Below are positions 1-34,312 of a DNA stretch of 64,000 nucleotides, piece by piece. The notes under the pieces are model-generated. The model saw only the letters and a program-made list of their open reading frames with translations. It had not been told where the DNA came from and did not search any database. This DNA comes from Ephydatia muelleri (Eukaryota > Porifera > Demospongiae > Spongillida > Spongillidae). The DNA lies in NCBI GenBank assembly GCA_013339895.1, contig JABACO010000014.1, positions 7,205,613-7,269,612 of the forward strand. The letters are read 5' to 3'. The stretch's first letter is position 1; each line of letters begins with the position of its first letter. Both the position numbers and the translations under genes were made by a program.

Positions 1-381
1 TGGCTACATGTCCAGTGTTAAGCTCTGTGGATACACATCCAGTGTTAAGCTCTGTGGCTACATGTCCAGTGTTAAGCTCTGTGGCTACACATCCAGTGTT
101 AAGCTCTATGGCTACACATCCAGTGTTAAGCTCTATGGCTACATGTCCAGTGTTAAGCTCTGTGGCTACACATCCAGTGTTAAGCTCTGTGGCTACACAT
201 CCAGTGTTAAGCTCTGTGGCTACACATCCAGTGTTAAGCTCTGTGGATACACATCCAGTGTTAAGCTCTGTGGATACACATCCAGTGTTAAGCTCTGTGG
301 CTACATATCCAGTGTTAAGCTCTGTGGCTACACATCCAGTGTTAAGCTCTGTGGCTACATGTCCAGTGTTAAGCTCTCTGT
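1..381. repeat. 27-bp minisatellite, about 14 copies
   Basis: Units with core ccagtgttaagctctgtggc are repeated in register from the first base, with A/G variants at gatacac/gctacat. It sits in the intron before the first visible spectrin exon; its left end is outside the window. Two of the three forward frames stay open only because 27 is divisible by three. Confidence 0.95.
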
Positions 382-617
382 ACTGGTGTGAGAGTCTGGG
401 TTTCTGTTAGGATTGATTTTATGTTAGTGGCGGATGAAGGGGGAGGCTAAGCCATAATGATTAATTGTTTCATTGGAGCTTTAACGTTTAAAGGCTGTAG
501 CTTATTATTTGGTAGTTCAGAGGATTTAATAAATTTAATAATTAACATTCTGACATGTGGGTCACATTAATGAGCTATCATGTAATTTTAATGAAATGAA
601 TTAAAAGTGAGGTACAT

Positions 618-755
618 GAGTTCCTGATGCATCATTAGTGTGATCTGATGCATCATTAATGTGATCTGATTCATCATTAATGTGATCTGATTCATCATTA
701 GTGTGATCTGATTCATCATTAGTGTGATCTGATTCATCATTAGTGTGATCTGATT
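618..755. repeat. 21-bp minisatellite, about 6-7 copies
   Basis: Units gatctgatgcatcattaatg / gatctgattcatcattagtg recur just upstream of the first visible exon (832). 382-617 and 756-831 hold no recognisable feature other than the acceptor at 831. Confidence 0.85.
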
Positions 756-831
756 CACTTGAACCGTCATTAAGGATATTTTTAATGCTAGACATGTCAC
801 TTCCTAACCTCACTTCCTTGTCTGGTGACAG

Positions 832-23969
<23,138 letters not shown>

Positions 23970-24492
23970 CAAACTGCATCTGCCGATTGCGCGTGACTAC
24001 TGGATTACAAGCAGCTAATAATAGAACTACTAGAAATGGATATGTATAGCCAGCCAGAATGTAGTCTTAGTGCTGCAATGTTTGTGTGGCAAAATATTCA
24101 TGTACACGTGTACAGTAGCAATTGTTTGCACCTCAGAACCAAACAAAACGTTATTGGGGTTCCAGAGTAAAGTGGAGAAGTGGCCTGGGCATTGAGGATC
24201 TCTTTACTCAATCATGCTGTGAAATGTATTTTATTGCTGGAAAAAAGGAAAAAAAGGGGGGGCCGCGCACAGCATGCAACGATACATACGACGATACGTG
24301 GTCTAAATTAATACTTATTAATCAATTACACTCCATAAATGACGTCACGGGTGCTCTTTGTGCGCCTAAAATCAGTACCTCTCAGAACGACTTTGGTTAG
24401 GCATTTTACCAGAGCCTGCGGAATAAGGGTCTGGGTACGAGATTAATCGTAGCCATCATCACTGACTCTCATGTGGCAGTGCCGCATGTCCC
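23970..24492. other. Downstream flank of beta-spectrin, no gene recognised
   Basis: Presumed 3' untranslated and intergenic sequence; no AATAAA within 150 bp of the stop. 24116-24230 matches 57468-57600 and 24447-24500 matches 58485-58545 in unit 2. Confidence 0.6.
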
Positions 24493-24499
24493 CTAGTAC

Positions 24500-26133
24500 C
24501 AGAGATAATATATAGAGGGATTGGAAACGCGTCACGTGCGCAATACTTTGGCTGGGCAGTGCATATAATTCATCCGACACCGTGTGATTCGCACCTTTTA
24601 GGCGGGCGTAAGAAAGTGGGCGAAGAAGAAAAAAGAAGGCTATCTAGTCACCAGAACACGATTTGTCAAAGGAATCGAATTCGTTCAGGCATGACCCATC
24701 TGTGTTATCATTTTTGACGTCTAAATAAGTTCCGTTGCATTGTTATACATGTATTTCGTATAAAATGTGTTACGGGGGAGGGCATTTTTTTTGTCCGACA
24801 GTATCTGCTCAATCACAGCAGGTGTTTTAACGAAACTCGGCGTATGTAATGCAATAAGTGTGAAGAGTGGCGTGGGGGTATTCTTTTTTTCATCGGTCTT
24901 ACCAAATATCTATGGCGTGATTTTGGGTATACCTTTTTTGTCCGACAGTTTCGTCTATTCGTTGCGTGCTACGTAATACAGACCTGAATTTCCTCATCAC
25001 TAGATAGTTCGTAAGTGGCGTGATCGTATTTTCATGAGCTACAAACGCGTATATGAGTGTATGCGCTTTTTCAAAGGTGATGGGAAAAGATAAATTCCAA
25101 TTAGGACGTCATCGGAAGAACGAGCAGCGACGCTCGTGCACAGCTTGTTTCAATTCCACGCAAACTAGTCGCTGTACATGTGTCTCCGGGGCTTAGTGTC
25201 ACCACTTCTCTGGATCCAGAACAGCAGGTATGTTTAGATGACTACTAAAATTACAAGTACAAGTAATGCTGCTATGGTTAATCATTATCTAGGGCATTAC
25301 ATGTTTAAAGAAATTATAAAGTCACATTATGCCACAGCTCCCTCTTACAGTAGAGTTGAGCATCATGATGCACTCACTTGAGGAGATTAACTCTCTTACA
25401 TATTCAGCCCCCGTGCAATAAAAAGGAAGTTGCAAAAACAGTCCCTTGACGAAAGATTTACTACTCTGCATTGAAGACATAATTGATTCTGAAGGAATGG
25501 TTCAAGGGACTGGCTTGAACTAGTGGACCGTGGTGGTCTAACATGCATCAATAGTTTAACATTAGAATTGTTTTAGCTATGGAGCTGGAGCTTCGTAGCC
25601 ACTTACAGGTTCTTCAACAAGGAGATTTCATTGAACAAGCAACGTCAGCTATTAAGAGCAATGAAGATGTTCTGTTTTTTTGGTCAATGCTTAGTGCTGA
25701 GTGGGATGAGACCTCCGCTACCAACTTGTTTGACAGAATAATTCATTTGTGGATTACAATTCGCGCCGGGATTTTCCTGTGCAAGTGCATGGATTGAGAG
25801 GTACAAAAATGCAAAGAAAATATCCACCCACAAATCGAGAGGCCTCAGGAAACAATTGTAATAAGTGTAATAGTTACTGTTGTAATGTTATGTCTTTTTG
25901 TTTATTTATTTATATGTATCTTTGTTATGTTTCTCAGTTGTGCTTCTACATAATATGAATATGAAATGTGAAATGTACAGTGGAATGAGGAAACTGCGGC
26001 GTTTTGTACTCCCAGAGATAATGTATTGGTTATACGCGTACTGGTCGGTCAACTTGTAAGGATTCAGGTGCGGATGGCAGGCGTTACCTAGCGATAATTG
26101 GCTCGTTTCCAATCCCTCTATATATTATCTCTG
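24500..26133. mobile_element. TIR DNA transposon, 30-bp ends, 7-bp target duplication, 1634 bp
   Basis: Perfect 30-bp inverted repeats (24500-24529 and 26104-26133, starting CAGAGATAATATATAGAGGG) are flanked by direct repeats CTAGTAC (24493-24499 and 26134-26140). The unoccupied target is present in the duplicate segment near 58540-58560 (cccctagtacatacacatc), which confirms both insertion and the 7-bp duplication. Inside, 25579-25850 encodes what looks like the C-terminal exon of a transposon protein: NEDVLFFWSMLSAEWDET...LWITIR and, after a 4-base frame shift, GFSCASAWIERYKNAKK ending at a stop. I recall similar C-terminal ends in uncharacterised invertebrate repeat-encoded proteins but cannot name the family. 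It is probably a deletion derivative of a larger element. Confidence 0.8.
25579..25859 (+). pseudogene. C-terminal remnant of a transposon-encoded protein
   Basis: Reading from ATG 25579, MELELRSHLQVLQQGDFIEQ leads to a Trp-rich stretch (FFWSMLSAEW) and DLW/LWITIR-type motif. A small insertion then shifts the frame and the protein-like sequence resumes as GFSCASAWIERYKNAKK with a basic tail and TAA at about 25859. An upstream splice acceptor (ttgttttag, 25575) fits an internal exon start. It lies inside the 30-bp-TIR element and is its only protein-like content. No catalytic motif is visible. Confidence 0.45.
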
Positions 26134-26628
26134 CTAGTACATACACATCCACACATTTAACATGCAGGCATATGTCAGCCCAAGCTGTTGATTGATGAAG
26201 CCATTATGGTGCAGTAGCAAATTATGACAGCTGTCAAATCTCTGTTTACAGTCACGGCTCGAAATTATCACCTCCGCACATTAGTGGTAGTTTAATGCGC
26301 GATCTAACCTTCCGTTAATGAGTTTCATAGTTTACACGACAGTAAACAGGGTTGCGCTCTAGGCGGGATGCGTGTGTAAACCATTTAATTTGCACACAAA
26401 AAAACAATTAAGACAATAACACCCAAGCACCAGTTATTGCACTGAGGAATTTGCGCGATAAAATGATGTCCGCGTGCACATCATACAGATGGATGATTAA
26501 GCTACATGTAATGCTGCTTTTTTGTATTTGTAGGAACCATACACACTGTAAACACCTGTAAAAGTATATTGTACGCCTGCATTGACATTCAAATGCATGA
26601 TTATAAGTCACGAGGACTTACTCGGCCC

Positions 26629-26758
26629 CCTTCATAGTGTGTAACCATGGCCCCTTCATAGTCTGTAACCATGGCCCCTTCATAGTGTGTAACCATGGCC
26701 CCTTCATAGTCTGTAACCATGGCCCCTTCATAGTGTGTAACCACGCCCCCTTCATAGT
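26629..26758. repeat. 24-bp array inside pogo/Tigger copy A, about 5-6 copies
   Basis: Unit ccccttcatagtgtgtaacc+atgg, with alternate copies having gtctgtaacc. It is in the 5' noncoding part of the element. Confidence 0.92.
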
Positions 26759-28500
26759 GACTCATTTCACTGCGTGTAGGCAAAGCCATGAACACGTTGC
26801 TGTGCAGGTTAAAAGTAATCAGCATAACCATGCACAGTTGTGCTGTGGCTTCTGCTCTGCCGATTGGAGTGCTATAGAAACATCGAGCCCTTACAGTATG
26901 AACAACATTATTCACTTACCTCATAGTTCCACACATATGATTCCAAAGTGAGGCTACTGCAGATGTGGATGACAGACTGTGTACTTTGTGCCACTATAAA
27001 TTCACATGCAATAAATCTGCTCATTCATTAGAAATCGTGACTCGCACGTGGCTATAGCATCAAAGATGGGTCGACCAGCAGGGATCAAAAAGGCGAGAAC
27101 AGCACTCAGCGTATCAGATAAGAAGAAGGTGCTGGATGAACTAAAGGCAGGTAAACTTACAGTTGATGTTGCGGCAGAGTTTCAAATCAGTCGAAGACAA
27201 GTTACTAACATTCGTAAGTATAGTGATGCAGTTTTAAAATGTATTACAAGACGTGATATACCCATTCATTCACTTTAAATAAAGCTAAGCACCCTAACAT
27301 AGACATGGCGGTATTTGAGTGGTTTCATTCGATTAGAGTGCTTCGGGGTTGCAGAAAGCCACTACCTGTATCAAGAGCCCTTATTAAAGCCCGTGCTCTA
27401 TACGTAGCGAAGCAGCAAGGTGTACGTAATTTTCGATGATTGGTTCTCGCGTTGGAGGTGGCGCTTTAGCATAACAAAAAGTTTTTGTCTTCACGGGGAA
27501 GTGGGAGAGGTGGATTTAGTGGCGGCGGAAGAAAGTGTGCAGAAACTTAGGCTCGAACTCAATGAATATCATCATAGCAACGTATTCAATACGGATGAGG
27601 CAGGCTTGTTTTTTAGAGCTCTACCTAATCGCAGTTGATGTGCGTAAAGTTGGTTGTGGTATGAAAGCCAAAGAGCGTGTTACGATCGTCATGTGTGCGA
27701 ATGCTTTGGGTACTTGTAAAATTGTACCAGTAGTCATTGGGGCTGCAAAGGCTCCACGATATTTCAGGAATAATCCTCGTAGTGTGACATACTACAACCA
27801 GCGGAATGCGTGGAATGATAGCAAACTGTACAAAAAGTGTTGGGATAAAGTATTTGTACCAACTATCCGTCCGTTCACCAAAGATCCTGTTGCTCTTATA
27901 CTTGATGGTTTTTTGGGGGGATACGATGAGCATTGTGTAGACCCTCTAAGACAAATCAGAGTGTTCAAGCTTCCTCCTAACATTACATTTGTGTTTCAGC
28001 TAATGGACCAGGGGATTATTGCTGCACTCATATTGGGCTATATAGGAATAGACTTTTGTCTAGGTTGGTTGAAGTAGCTGACAACTATGGTGATCTGCAG
28101 GCCATGGCCAAGCATCCCTCAAGGTAGTGCTGGCCTTCAATATGGAAGTCCCCCTCATGATGTCATTCATCACATTGTTAAAACAATCCTGGGGTAGTAT
28201 CTCTCCTTCATGTATTGCAGCATGCTTTGTCCATTCCCGTTGCCTCCCTGCTCTTGACAACACTGAGATAACTGCCAATGCTGTTGAATATTCTAAAAAA
28301 ACTTGAGTCAGAGACAATTGCACAGATGTGTAAACAGCTTTTTAATCTGCCTTTAAGTAATCTGAGTGTAGCTGGCATGTTATACAAGTGATGTTGGTCT
28401 TGATGTTGTTGCTAAAGCAGCACAGAAAGTGAGTGACAATGCTCGTTACATGCTCCTCCAATGGTTTCAATTAGAAGATGTAGGAATGATAGATGAGAAT

Positions 28501-28668
28501 GATGAGGGTGAGGTGTGTAATGATGAGGGTGAGGTGTGTAATGATGAGGGTGAGGTGTGTAATGATGAGGGTGAGGTGTGTAATGATGAGGGTGAGGTGT
28601 GTAATGATGAGGGTGAGGTGTGTAATGATGAGGGTGAGGTGTGTAATGATGAGGGTGAGGTGTGTAAT
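28501..28668. repeat. 21-bp coding array in pogo/Tigger copy A, 8 copies
   Basis: Eight identical units gatgagggtgaggtgtgtaa+t encode DEGEVCN repeats. Copy B has the motif once (near 63215). The expansion is therefore specific to copy A and very young, since the units are identical. Confidence 0.95.
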
Positions 28669-29055
28669 GATGCAGAGATCCAATGGATAAAGGACAAGTA
28701 CTCAGTGAAGTATTACCCTTGTTGGAAAAGTTGTATGCATATGGTGCCAGACTAAGTGACTGTCATATACTGGATGCAGCTCGACAACTCTGTTTACATA
28801 TGAAGGATTCCACTTCCAAAATGTCCTAGCTTCCTAAAATATTCCATGCAGACTCTGTGCGTGTGCGTGTGTGTTACACACTGATTAAATGGTTTCCCAC
28901 AATATGTACATAGAGCTCACCCTGTTTACTGTCGTGTAAACTATGAAACTCATTAAATAACGGAAGGTTAGATCGCTAGGGTTTTGCTGAGTACACCGTT
29001 ACCGAGTGAATCGCATTAAAACTACCACTAATGTGCTTATTTCGAGCCGTGACTG

Positions 29056-30094
29056 TACATAAGGTGGCTTTTTATCTTGCGTTTGCTTGTTATTGCCATA
29101 ACCAATGTTCGATTATAGTGGGCCCATCTTGTGTATCGGCATAGGAGTTTAAGAATTCATGCATATGCAGATACATGATTTTGTGGCTATACACTTGGTG
29201 GTCATAACTGCTGACAATTTGAATGCATGTAGAGCTATTAAGGAACAATCTACTTTCCTTGTTTAATGCGCACAGTGACTTTAGTGTTCCTTAATGGGGG
29301 TGCGTTCCACATTCTGTTCCTTCATCTCCTTTACTCTGTAGTTTTTCCCATGTGAACCAGGATAGCATGCTAAGGGAGTATAAAGGTGGTCTCAGAGAGC
29401 CTATTCTTAGGAATAGTATGTTGTTAGGATGCCTTTTGCAAGACTCACTCATTGTTTGCAGCTGTTATTGATGTTAGTCAATAGTGCAGTTGCATTGCTA
29501 TAATAAGGCACTGAGTATGCATAGAAAATTAGCAGATGAATCTCTACATGCTATTAATGCAATTAAGATAGCAGGTAGTGACATTGTAGCCAGGGTAAGG
29601 TATCATACTGAGGATACGCTAATGTGTATTGCATATTATCATGTGAGCAAATATTTACTTTTCTGTTTCAGATCCAACCATAGCATCCTTCTATTAGGAT
29701 GATCCAGGTAGTGAGGAGATTGCAAACTTATCAGAGGATGAGGACGGGAAAGAGGATGTGGCCAAGGCGACGGAGGAACGGGACGGTGTCTCCTATTATA
29801 CTGAGACTATAAACAGTATAATGCCTGTGGAGTATGCTTGTTTAAGGTCTGGGAACAAGACTTTTGCACAGCTTCGATGGTACAGATGTCCTTTGTGTGA
29901 CAATCGTATGAATGCATGAAACAAGTAACTAAAAACTCTAAGAAAGTTGGTGGTATATAGGCTATAGTGGTGTAAAAAGCAAGGAAACAATGGTCTAACA
30001 ATAAGGGAAAATGTAATAGTCCTTGAAAGATCAAGAAGGTGACAATACATGGCAATAAATCAACCCATAAATATACAGAGCATGTATAAAGGGA
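29056..30094. other. Flank of pogo/Tigger copy A, mostly without gene
   Basis: 29056-29280 is shared with 63767-63990 in unit 2. Apart from the possible exon at 29699-29919 and a short frame near 29484 (MQLHCYNKALSMHRKLADES), nothing is recognised. Confidence 0.5.
29699..29919 (+). other. Possible exon with acidic region and C2-type Cys pair
   Basis: After a pyrimidine/AG acceptor-like site (ccttctattag), an open frame reads DDPGSEEIANLSEDEDGKED, continues through YACLRSGNKTFAQLRWYRCP and ends LCDNRMNA-stop. The CPLC pair near the end suggests half of a zinc site. It lies between the pogo/Tigger flank and the membrane-protein gene and may be the last exon of a decayed element. Not recognised. 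Confidence 0.3.
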
Positions 30095-31060
30095 TCAATA
30101 ACATGCATATCGACCAGGTGCAATTTCGTCACAAGGAGAGGGAGGAGGTAAACACAATGTGGGCGAGTTCGTGCCATGCGTCCAGTGGTACGTCGTCCTC
30201 CACTGCTGAATGATGGCATTGGCACACTCAGCGCGGTCTGCAGGGACAACTCTGTCCAGGCCTTCAGTCATATGATGTATCATTTGCAGGGTGAAATTAA
30301 AGCTCCTTGGGTATGGCCGATGATTCATATTGTACCCTTGCACTTCCGTGTAGATTGCTATTTGTCCTCTGAACAAGATCTCGCTTCGAATGATGACTGA
30401 CATTTGACTGGCCCACCACGTCTGCTGGTCAAACGTGGGGTCGTAAGGGAGAATATGGCGGATTGCTTTGTAGTGGAAGGCATTGAAGATGGCATCAAAC
30501 CACACAGTTCCGACGGAGCCATTCCCCTCACCAGAGCAATGATGGTCCACGTGAAATCTGCGAATCATTTTAACCATTTCGGGATCGACACAGCTTATTG
30601 CTGGTTGAACGGTACGCAAGAAACTCTCGTATTTTCTCCAAGGGTTTGCATGACTCGTATCTCCGAGAGTAATGTCGTCGTCCATAAACACGTAGTAGAG
30701 ATAAGTCTTGTTTCTGTTTATCGCGGCTTCGAACAGAACGTTCCTTCCCGTGGTCCAAGTGGTACTTTTGTCCAGGAGATACTGCACGTGAGGCAAAGAT
30801 GAGTCCAGGCATGCCTCCTTGTATGAGAGAACGATGACCTCAAACCCAAAACCTCCGTTGCCCAGGACGTCACTTGACTGATAATAGCTTGGAAGGCACT
30901 GCTCTGCTTGCATGAGATAAAGAATACTAGGCAGAGGGAACTCTTCAGAACCCGACGAGGCATCACCATCGTTATATATAAACGGCACGGCAGCGTACAA
31001 TATGAAGATGAAAAGTGCTACCGTTAGGCTCAATGCGACAAACTTAGTTAACTTTGCCAT
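30095..31060 (-). CDS. Type II membrane protein, putative Golgi glycosyltransferase-like, single exon
   Basis: An uninterrupted 321-codon frame with ATG in a good context (ataccATGG) and a TAG stop. Residues 7-28 form one hydrophobic segment after a short basic N-terminus (MAKLTK), typical of a type II signal anchor. The lumenal part has TWTTGRNVLFEAA (101-113) and YVFMDDDITL (123-132). An acidic triad after a hydrophobic strand is the usual metal/nucleotide-sugar binding (DxD) motif of GT-A glycosyltransferases. Possible N-glycosylation sites are N117, N170 and N245. I do not recognise a named family, and the glycosyltransferase call rests on the DDD motif and topology. No intron is needed. 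It lies between transposons in unit 1; the corresponding place in unit 2 is outside the window. Confidence 0.6.
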   Translation of the reverse strand: MAKLTKFVALSLTVALFIFILYAAVPFIYNDGDASSGSEEFPLPSILYLMQAEQCLPSYYQSSDVLGNGGFGFEVIVLSYKEACLDSSLPHVQYLLDKSTTWTTGRNVLFEAAINRNKTYLYYVFMDDDITLGDTSHANPWRKYESFLRTVQPAISCVDPEMVKMIRRFHVDHHCSGEGNGSVGTVWFDAIFNAFHYKAIRHILPYDPTFDQQTWWASQMSVIIRSEILFRGQIAIYTEVQGYNMNHRPYPRSFNFTLQMIHHMTEGLDRVVPADRAECANAIIQQWRTTYHWTHGTNSPTLCLPPPSPCDEIAPGRYACY

Positions 31061-31539
31061 GGTATAATCCTCCTCACGTGAGGACGTGATGCCATGCCCA
31101 TGGCAATACCATGGCTGTTACGTACACTTCTTTATTCAGGCCCGGCGCACTCGATCCAAAGTTGGTGCGGCCAATTATAAAATATAATTATGGGCGTAAC
31201 CCTCGTGCAAAAAAAACGCGCGGGCATGTAAGTTTTCTATCACCGGCATGCCCGGTCAGCCGATCCCGGTACATACATGCACTTCCGTGTGGATTGTTAT
31301 ACATGTCTGTAAACTAAAAAAGGCAAGAACAGAATCATACATGCATGTAACCAGATAATGAGAACCAGTGTTGCCGCGGCTGGCTAATTGGAACAAGTCC
31401 CGGACGGCCGGCTGACCGGATTAGACCCCTGACGGTCACGGTCACGGCCAGCAACTATGGTGTGGAATCTATGGTGCAGAATCCGTGCCAAAAATTGAAA
31501 TTTTTTATGAGGGGGAAATTTTTCGTGACATACCTCGTT

Positions 31540-31825
31540 AATCGTGCCAAAATTACCTCGCGGAACTTGTGAGGGTGAAATTTTTTATGAGGTACCTCGC
31601 GGAACTCGTGAGGGTGAAATTTTTTATGAGGTACCTCGCGGAACTCGTGAGGGTGAAATTTTTTATGAGGTACCTCGCGGAACTCGTGAGGGTGAAATTT
31701 TTTATGAGGTACCTCGCGGAACTCGTGAGGGTGAAATTTTTTATGAGGTACCTCGCGGAACTCGTGAGGGTGAAATTTTTCATGACGTACCTCGCGGAAC
31801 TCGTGAGGGTGAAGTTGTACCTCTT
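31540..31825. repeat. 39-bp minisatellite, about 7 copies
   Basis: Unit contains gaaattttttatgaggtacc then tcgcggaactcgtgagggt; copies are almost identical except at both ends. 39 = 13 codons, so frames stay open on both strands. 31061-31539 has no gene; a few GC-rich inverted words (ggccggctgaccgg) are seen. Confidence 0.92.
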
Positions 31826-31985
31826 AACGGTGAAATTATTTCTGACGGAATATATTTTCATCACGGTTAATTTAGTTTGCATGACGTTATCTCAGAACTA
31901 CTTGTAATCTAAACAACTGACAGTAACTTTGTGTCCAAATCAAGCATTCTAAACCTATCATAAAATTTAAAATGACGGAGTACAG

Positions 31986-34312
31986 TCACTGGGAAACATA
32001 GTGCAGAACTTCTAAATAAATGTCAATTCCATAATTATGACTCGTAGCCATTGGGTCTATCATTAAACACAGGTCTTCAAATTCATCCTCTGTAATGCTT
32101 GTTGAAATCGTCGGTACACTGACATCTCCATCTTCCTTCACCTCTGGCAGAGGACCTTCATAATCTATGCCATATAACTGAAAGACAACATTTGTGCACC
32201 ATTAAAAAATGAATGGTAGGTTAGAGAATATCTTAATATACAATACATAAATATAGAAACACCATACGATATATAAATGTCAATAAGTTTCAAATGTATT
32301 AAAAAATAAATACATGTATAATCACAAAGTAGAAATGAATATTGAATGAATGTCAAGTGTATTGGGACATTGCCCTCACATATTGCTAGGGCTGCTTTCC
32401 TACCATCCAATTAGCATACATATGGTGAGGTGGCTACGGCGTATGTCATTAGGGGTGCTAAAAAAGTGAGGCTGATGCATAGGTGTTTACTGAGCACTAG
32501 AATGTAATTTTATTGGAATGTGGAAATACCAAGATAAACTTAGTTTTATTGGAATGTTAAATACTGAACAAATAGCTCTCACTGCTTGACAGGCAAATTG
32601 TTTTGTACACATTATACATTATGTCTGTATTACTTGACAGCTTCTGTATTATGAGCAAGCACCAGCTGAACAATGCAACTTTTATTACCTCTTAAACAGC
32701 TATTAGAGCATTACCTCATCAACATTGCTGACATCTTCATTTGCCTGTAAAATCCCTTCCATCCACAGCTGCAGAGGGCTTAAGTTGTCTGCTGTACGAA
32801 TAGAGTGGTTTATCCATGCCCCTGTCCACTGTTCAAGATGGTTATTGATGCGTGGAATATAAACAAAATGGAGGCAGAAGAGGTGAGTCTCATCATCTGG
32901 ATCCAACACACCTATTGCCTCCATGTACAAGAAAAGGTCATGATAGAATTTTATTACACCAACATAAACATCTCTCCACAACCGTTCTATACGTTGGTTG
33001 TGAACACTTTTGCCAACTAGCATTGACCCCCCTATTTGGTCCTCACTGAGGATGGGTCAACATGAACCAAGCAACAGCAGTATTCTCTCTGCCCTGGTCT
33101 GATCGAACACGTCGTGGTAACCCATTATGTTCTATAGTACTAATGAACAGGTTCAGCACTGTCTGTGACTCATTGTTGGAACTGCAACTGAGAAAAACAG
33201 GTATTCGGCTATATCCATCAATGCCACCATGAATAACCAATCACCACCTATATGTATGCATTTCATAGGTATAAAAACAAATTGAGATTAGTTTTGTGTA
33301 TATATATTTACTGTACATAGTTATTAAACGATAATTAGGTAAACAACTTCAGTTTGAATAACGTTTACTGAACTCGCTTCTAAAGACTCCTTTTATCTCA
33401 ATTTTTGATGAAGCATTGATAATCTAGAGCAACCTAAATCAGAATGATCAGCTAGCGTTCCAGAACATTTATATTGTATAATTCTCTTCTTTAATTACTG
33501 CAAAGCGCAAAGCACCTTCAGAAATGCAGAAAGTGGGATTAATATAAAAACCAGTACTGAAAACCCATATGTACATGTACATACATCTAGGAACTGTAAG
33601 GTTGTAAAATAAATTTAACAATGTTTCTTCAGAGCAGTGATCAGAAAATGTTCTTCAAACTGATCAATAAGAATTATTCATGCCTCTAGGTTAATAGATA
33701 CCAAACGACAATACATGTTAAAACATTTTAAATCAATTCAATCACAATAATACCTTATTAATTTATGGTTACCATCAATATGCCACAAAGCAAGTGGGGA
33801 ACGGACAGAATAAACACGCCTAACATTGTTTCATTCCACCTGACAGCAAGACTGGCGGGTGAAATGCGGTGAAGGCTATCCCTGATTCTCAGTTGCTGCA
33901 CATGAATATTAAGATGCCGCAAGTGGCCTGCCATCATACGATATCCAGAGTTTGGAAATTGTTGAAATACATTCCTTACAACTTCATCAAGCTGTGCATC
34001 TGATAATGTACAATACAAATCTGAAACATACAACCCAGCATCTTTCATCCTACGTCTGATTGTGCGCACTGAAACACCAAAGAGCCTTGCAATATGTGGA
34101 ACCTTAAAATGCAATTGCAACATATCGGCAAGCTGACTGGTATTAAGTAAAAATTTTGGTCTCCCTCTATCTCCAGTTCTCATCACAGCAACATGGATTG
34201 TAGCATTTTCAGCATCGTTAGCAGCAGCTAACATAACTAGCCCTTCAGCAACTAAATCAGCAACAGTATGTGCACCAGCAGCAATCAGGCACCTAAAATT
34301 GGATGGATACAT
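31986..34312 (-). pseudogene. IS3EU-like DNA transposon gene: HTH plus DDE integrase-core transposase, decayed
   Basis: Three exon-like blocks on the minus strand. Block 1, 34312-about 33740, encodes a helix-turn-helix region (HIARLFGVSVRTIRRRMKDA) followed by RIRDSLHRISPASLAVRW and, in another frame, the first catalytic Asp (LWHIDGNHKLIR). Block 2, about 33260-32709, has VIHGGIDGYSRIPVFL, the second Asp in RVRSDQGREN, and the catalytic Glu in SVHNQRIERLWRD. Block 3, 32177-31986, has LYGIDYEGPLPEV and ends YLEVLHYVSQ-stop. Introns of about 0.5 kb each show GT...AG borders. The arrangement matches a large family I know from fish and invertebrate genomes, catalogued as IS3EU-type cut-and-paste elements. 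About three frame breaks make it non-functional. Terminal repeats were not found. Confidence 0.7.

Larger units (their letters stand above)
26249..29055 (+). mobile_element. pogo/Tigger (Tc1-mariner superfamily) DNA transposon, copy A, 2807 bp
   Basis: Ends are inverted repeats beginning CAGTCACGGCTCGAAAT at both termini, flanked by TA (26247-26248 and 29056-29057). Homology between the ends continues for 100-140 bp with small gaps. Inside are pieces of a CENP-B/pogo-type transposase: an N-terminal DNA-binding region (27066-27278; MGRPAGIKKARTALSVSDKK), a second helix-turn-helix (27300-27450; KPLPVSRALIKARALYVAKQ) and a DDE_1 core. The core has NTDEAGLFFRALPNRS near 27590, VALILDGFLGGYDEH near 27900 and PPNITFVFQLMDQGIIAAL near 27980; the acidic C-terminus lies at 28429-28755. 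The frame is broken at several places, so this copy cannot make a transposase. A 24-bp array lies in the 5' part and a 21-bp array in the C-terminal coding part. Confidence 0.85.

Noticed and set aside
1-410. Two overlapping open frames of about 130 codons
   Set aside because: They read a 27-bp minisatellite; openness follows from the unit length being a multiple of three.
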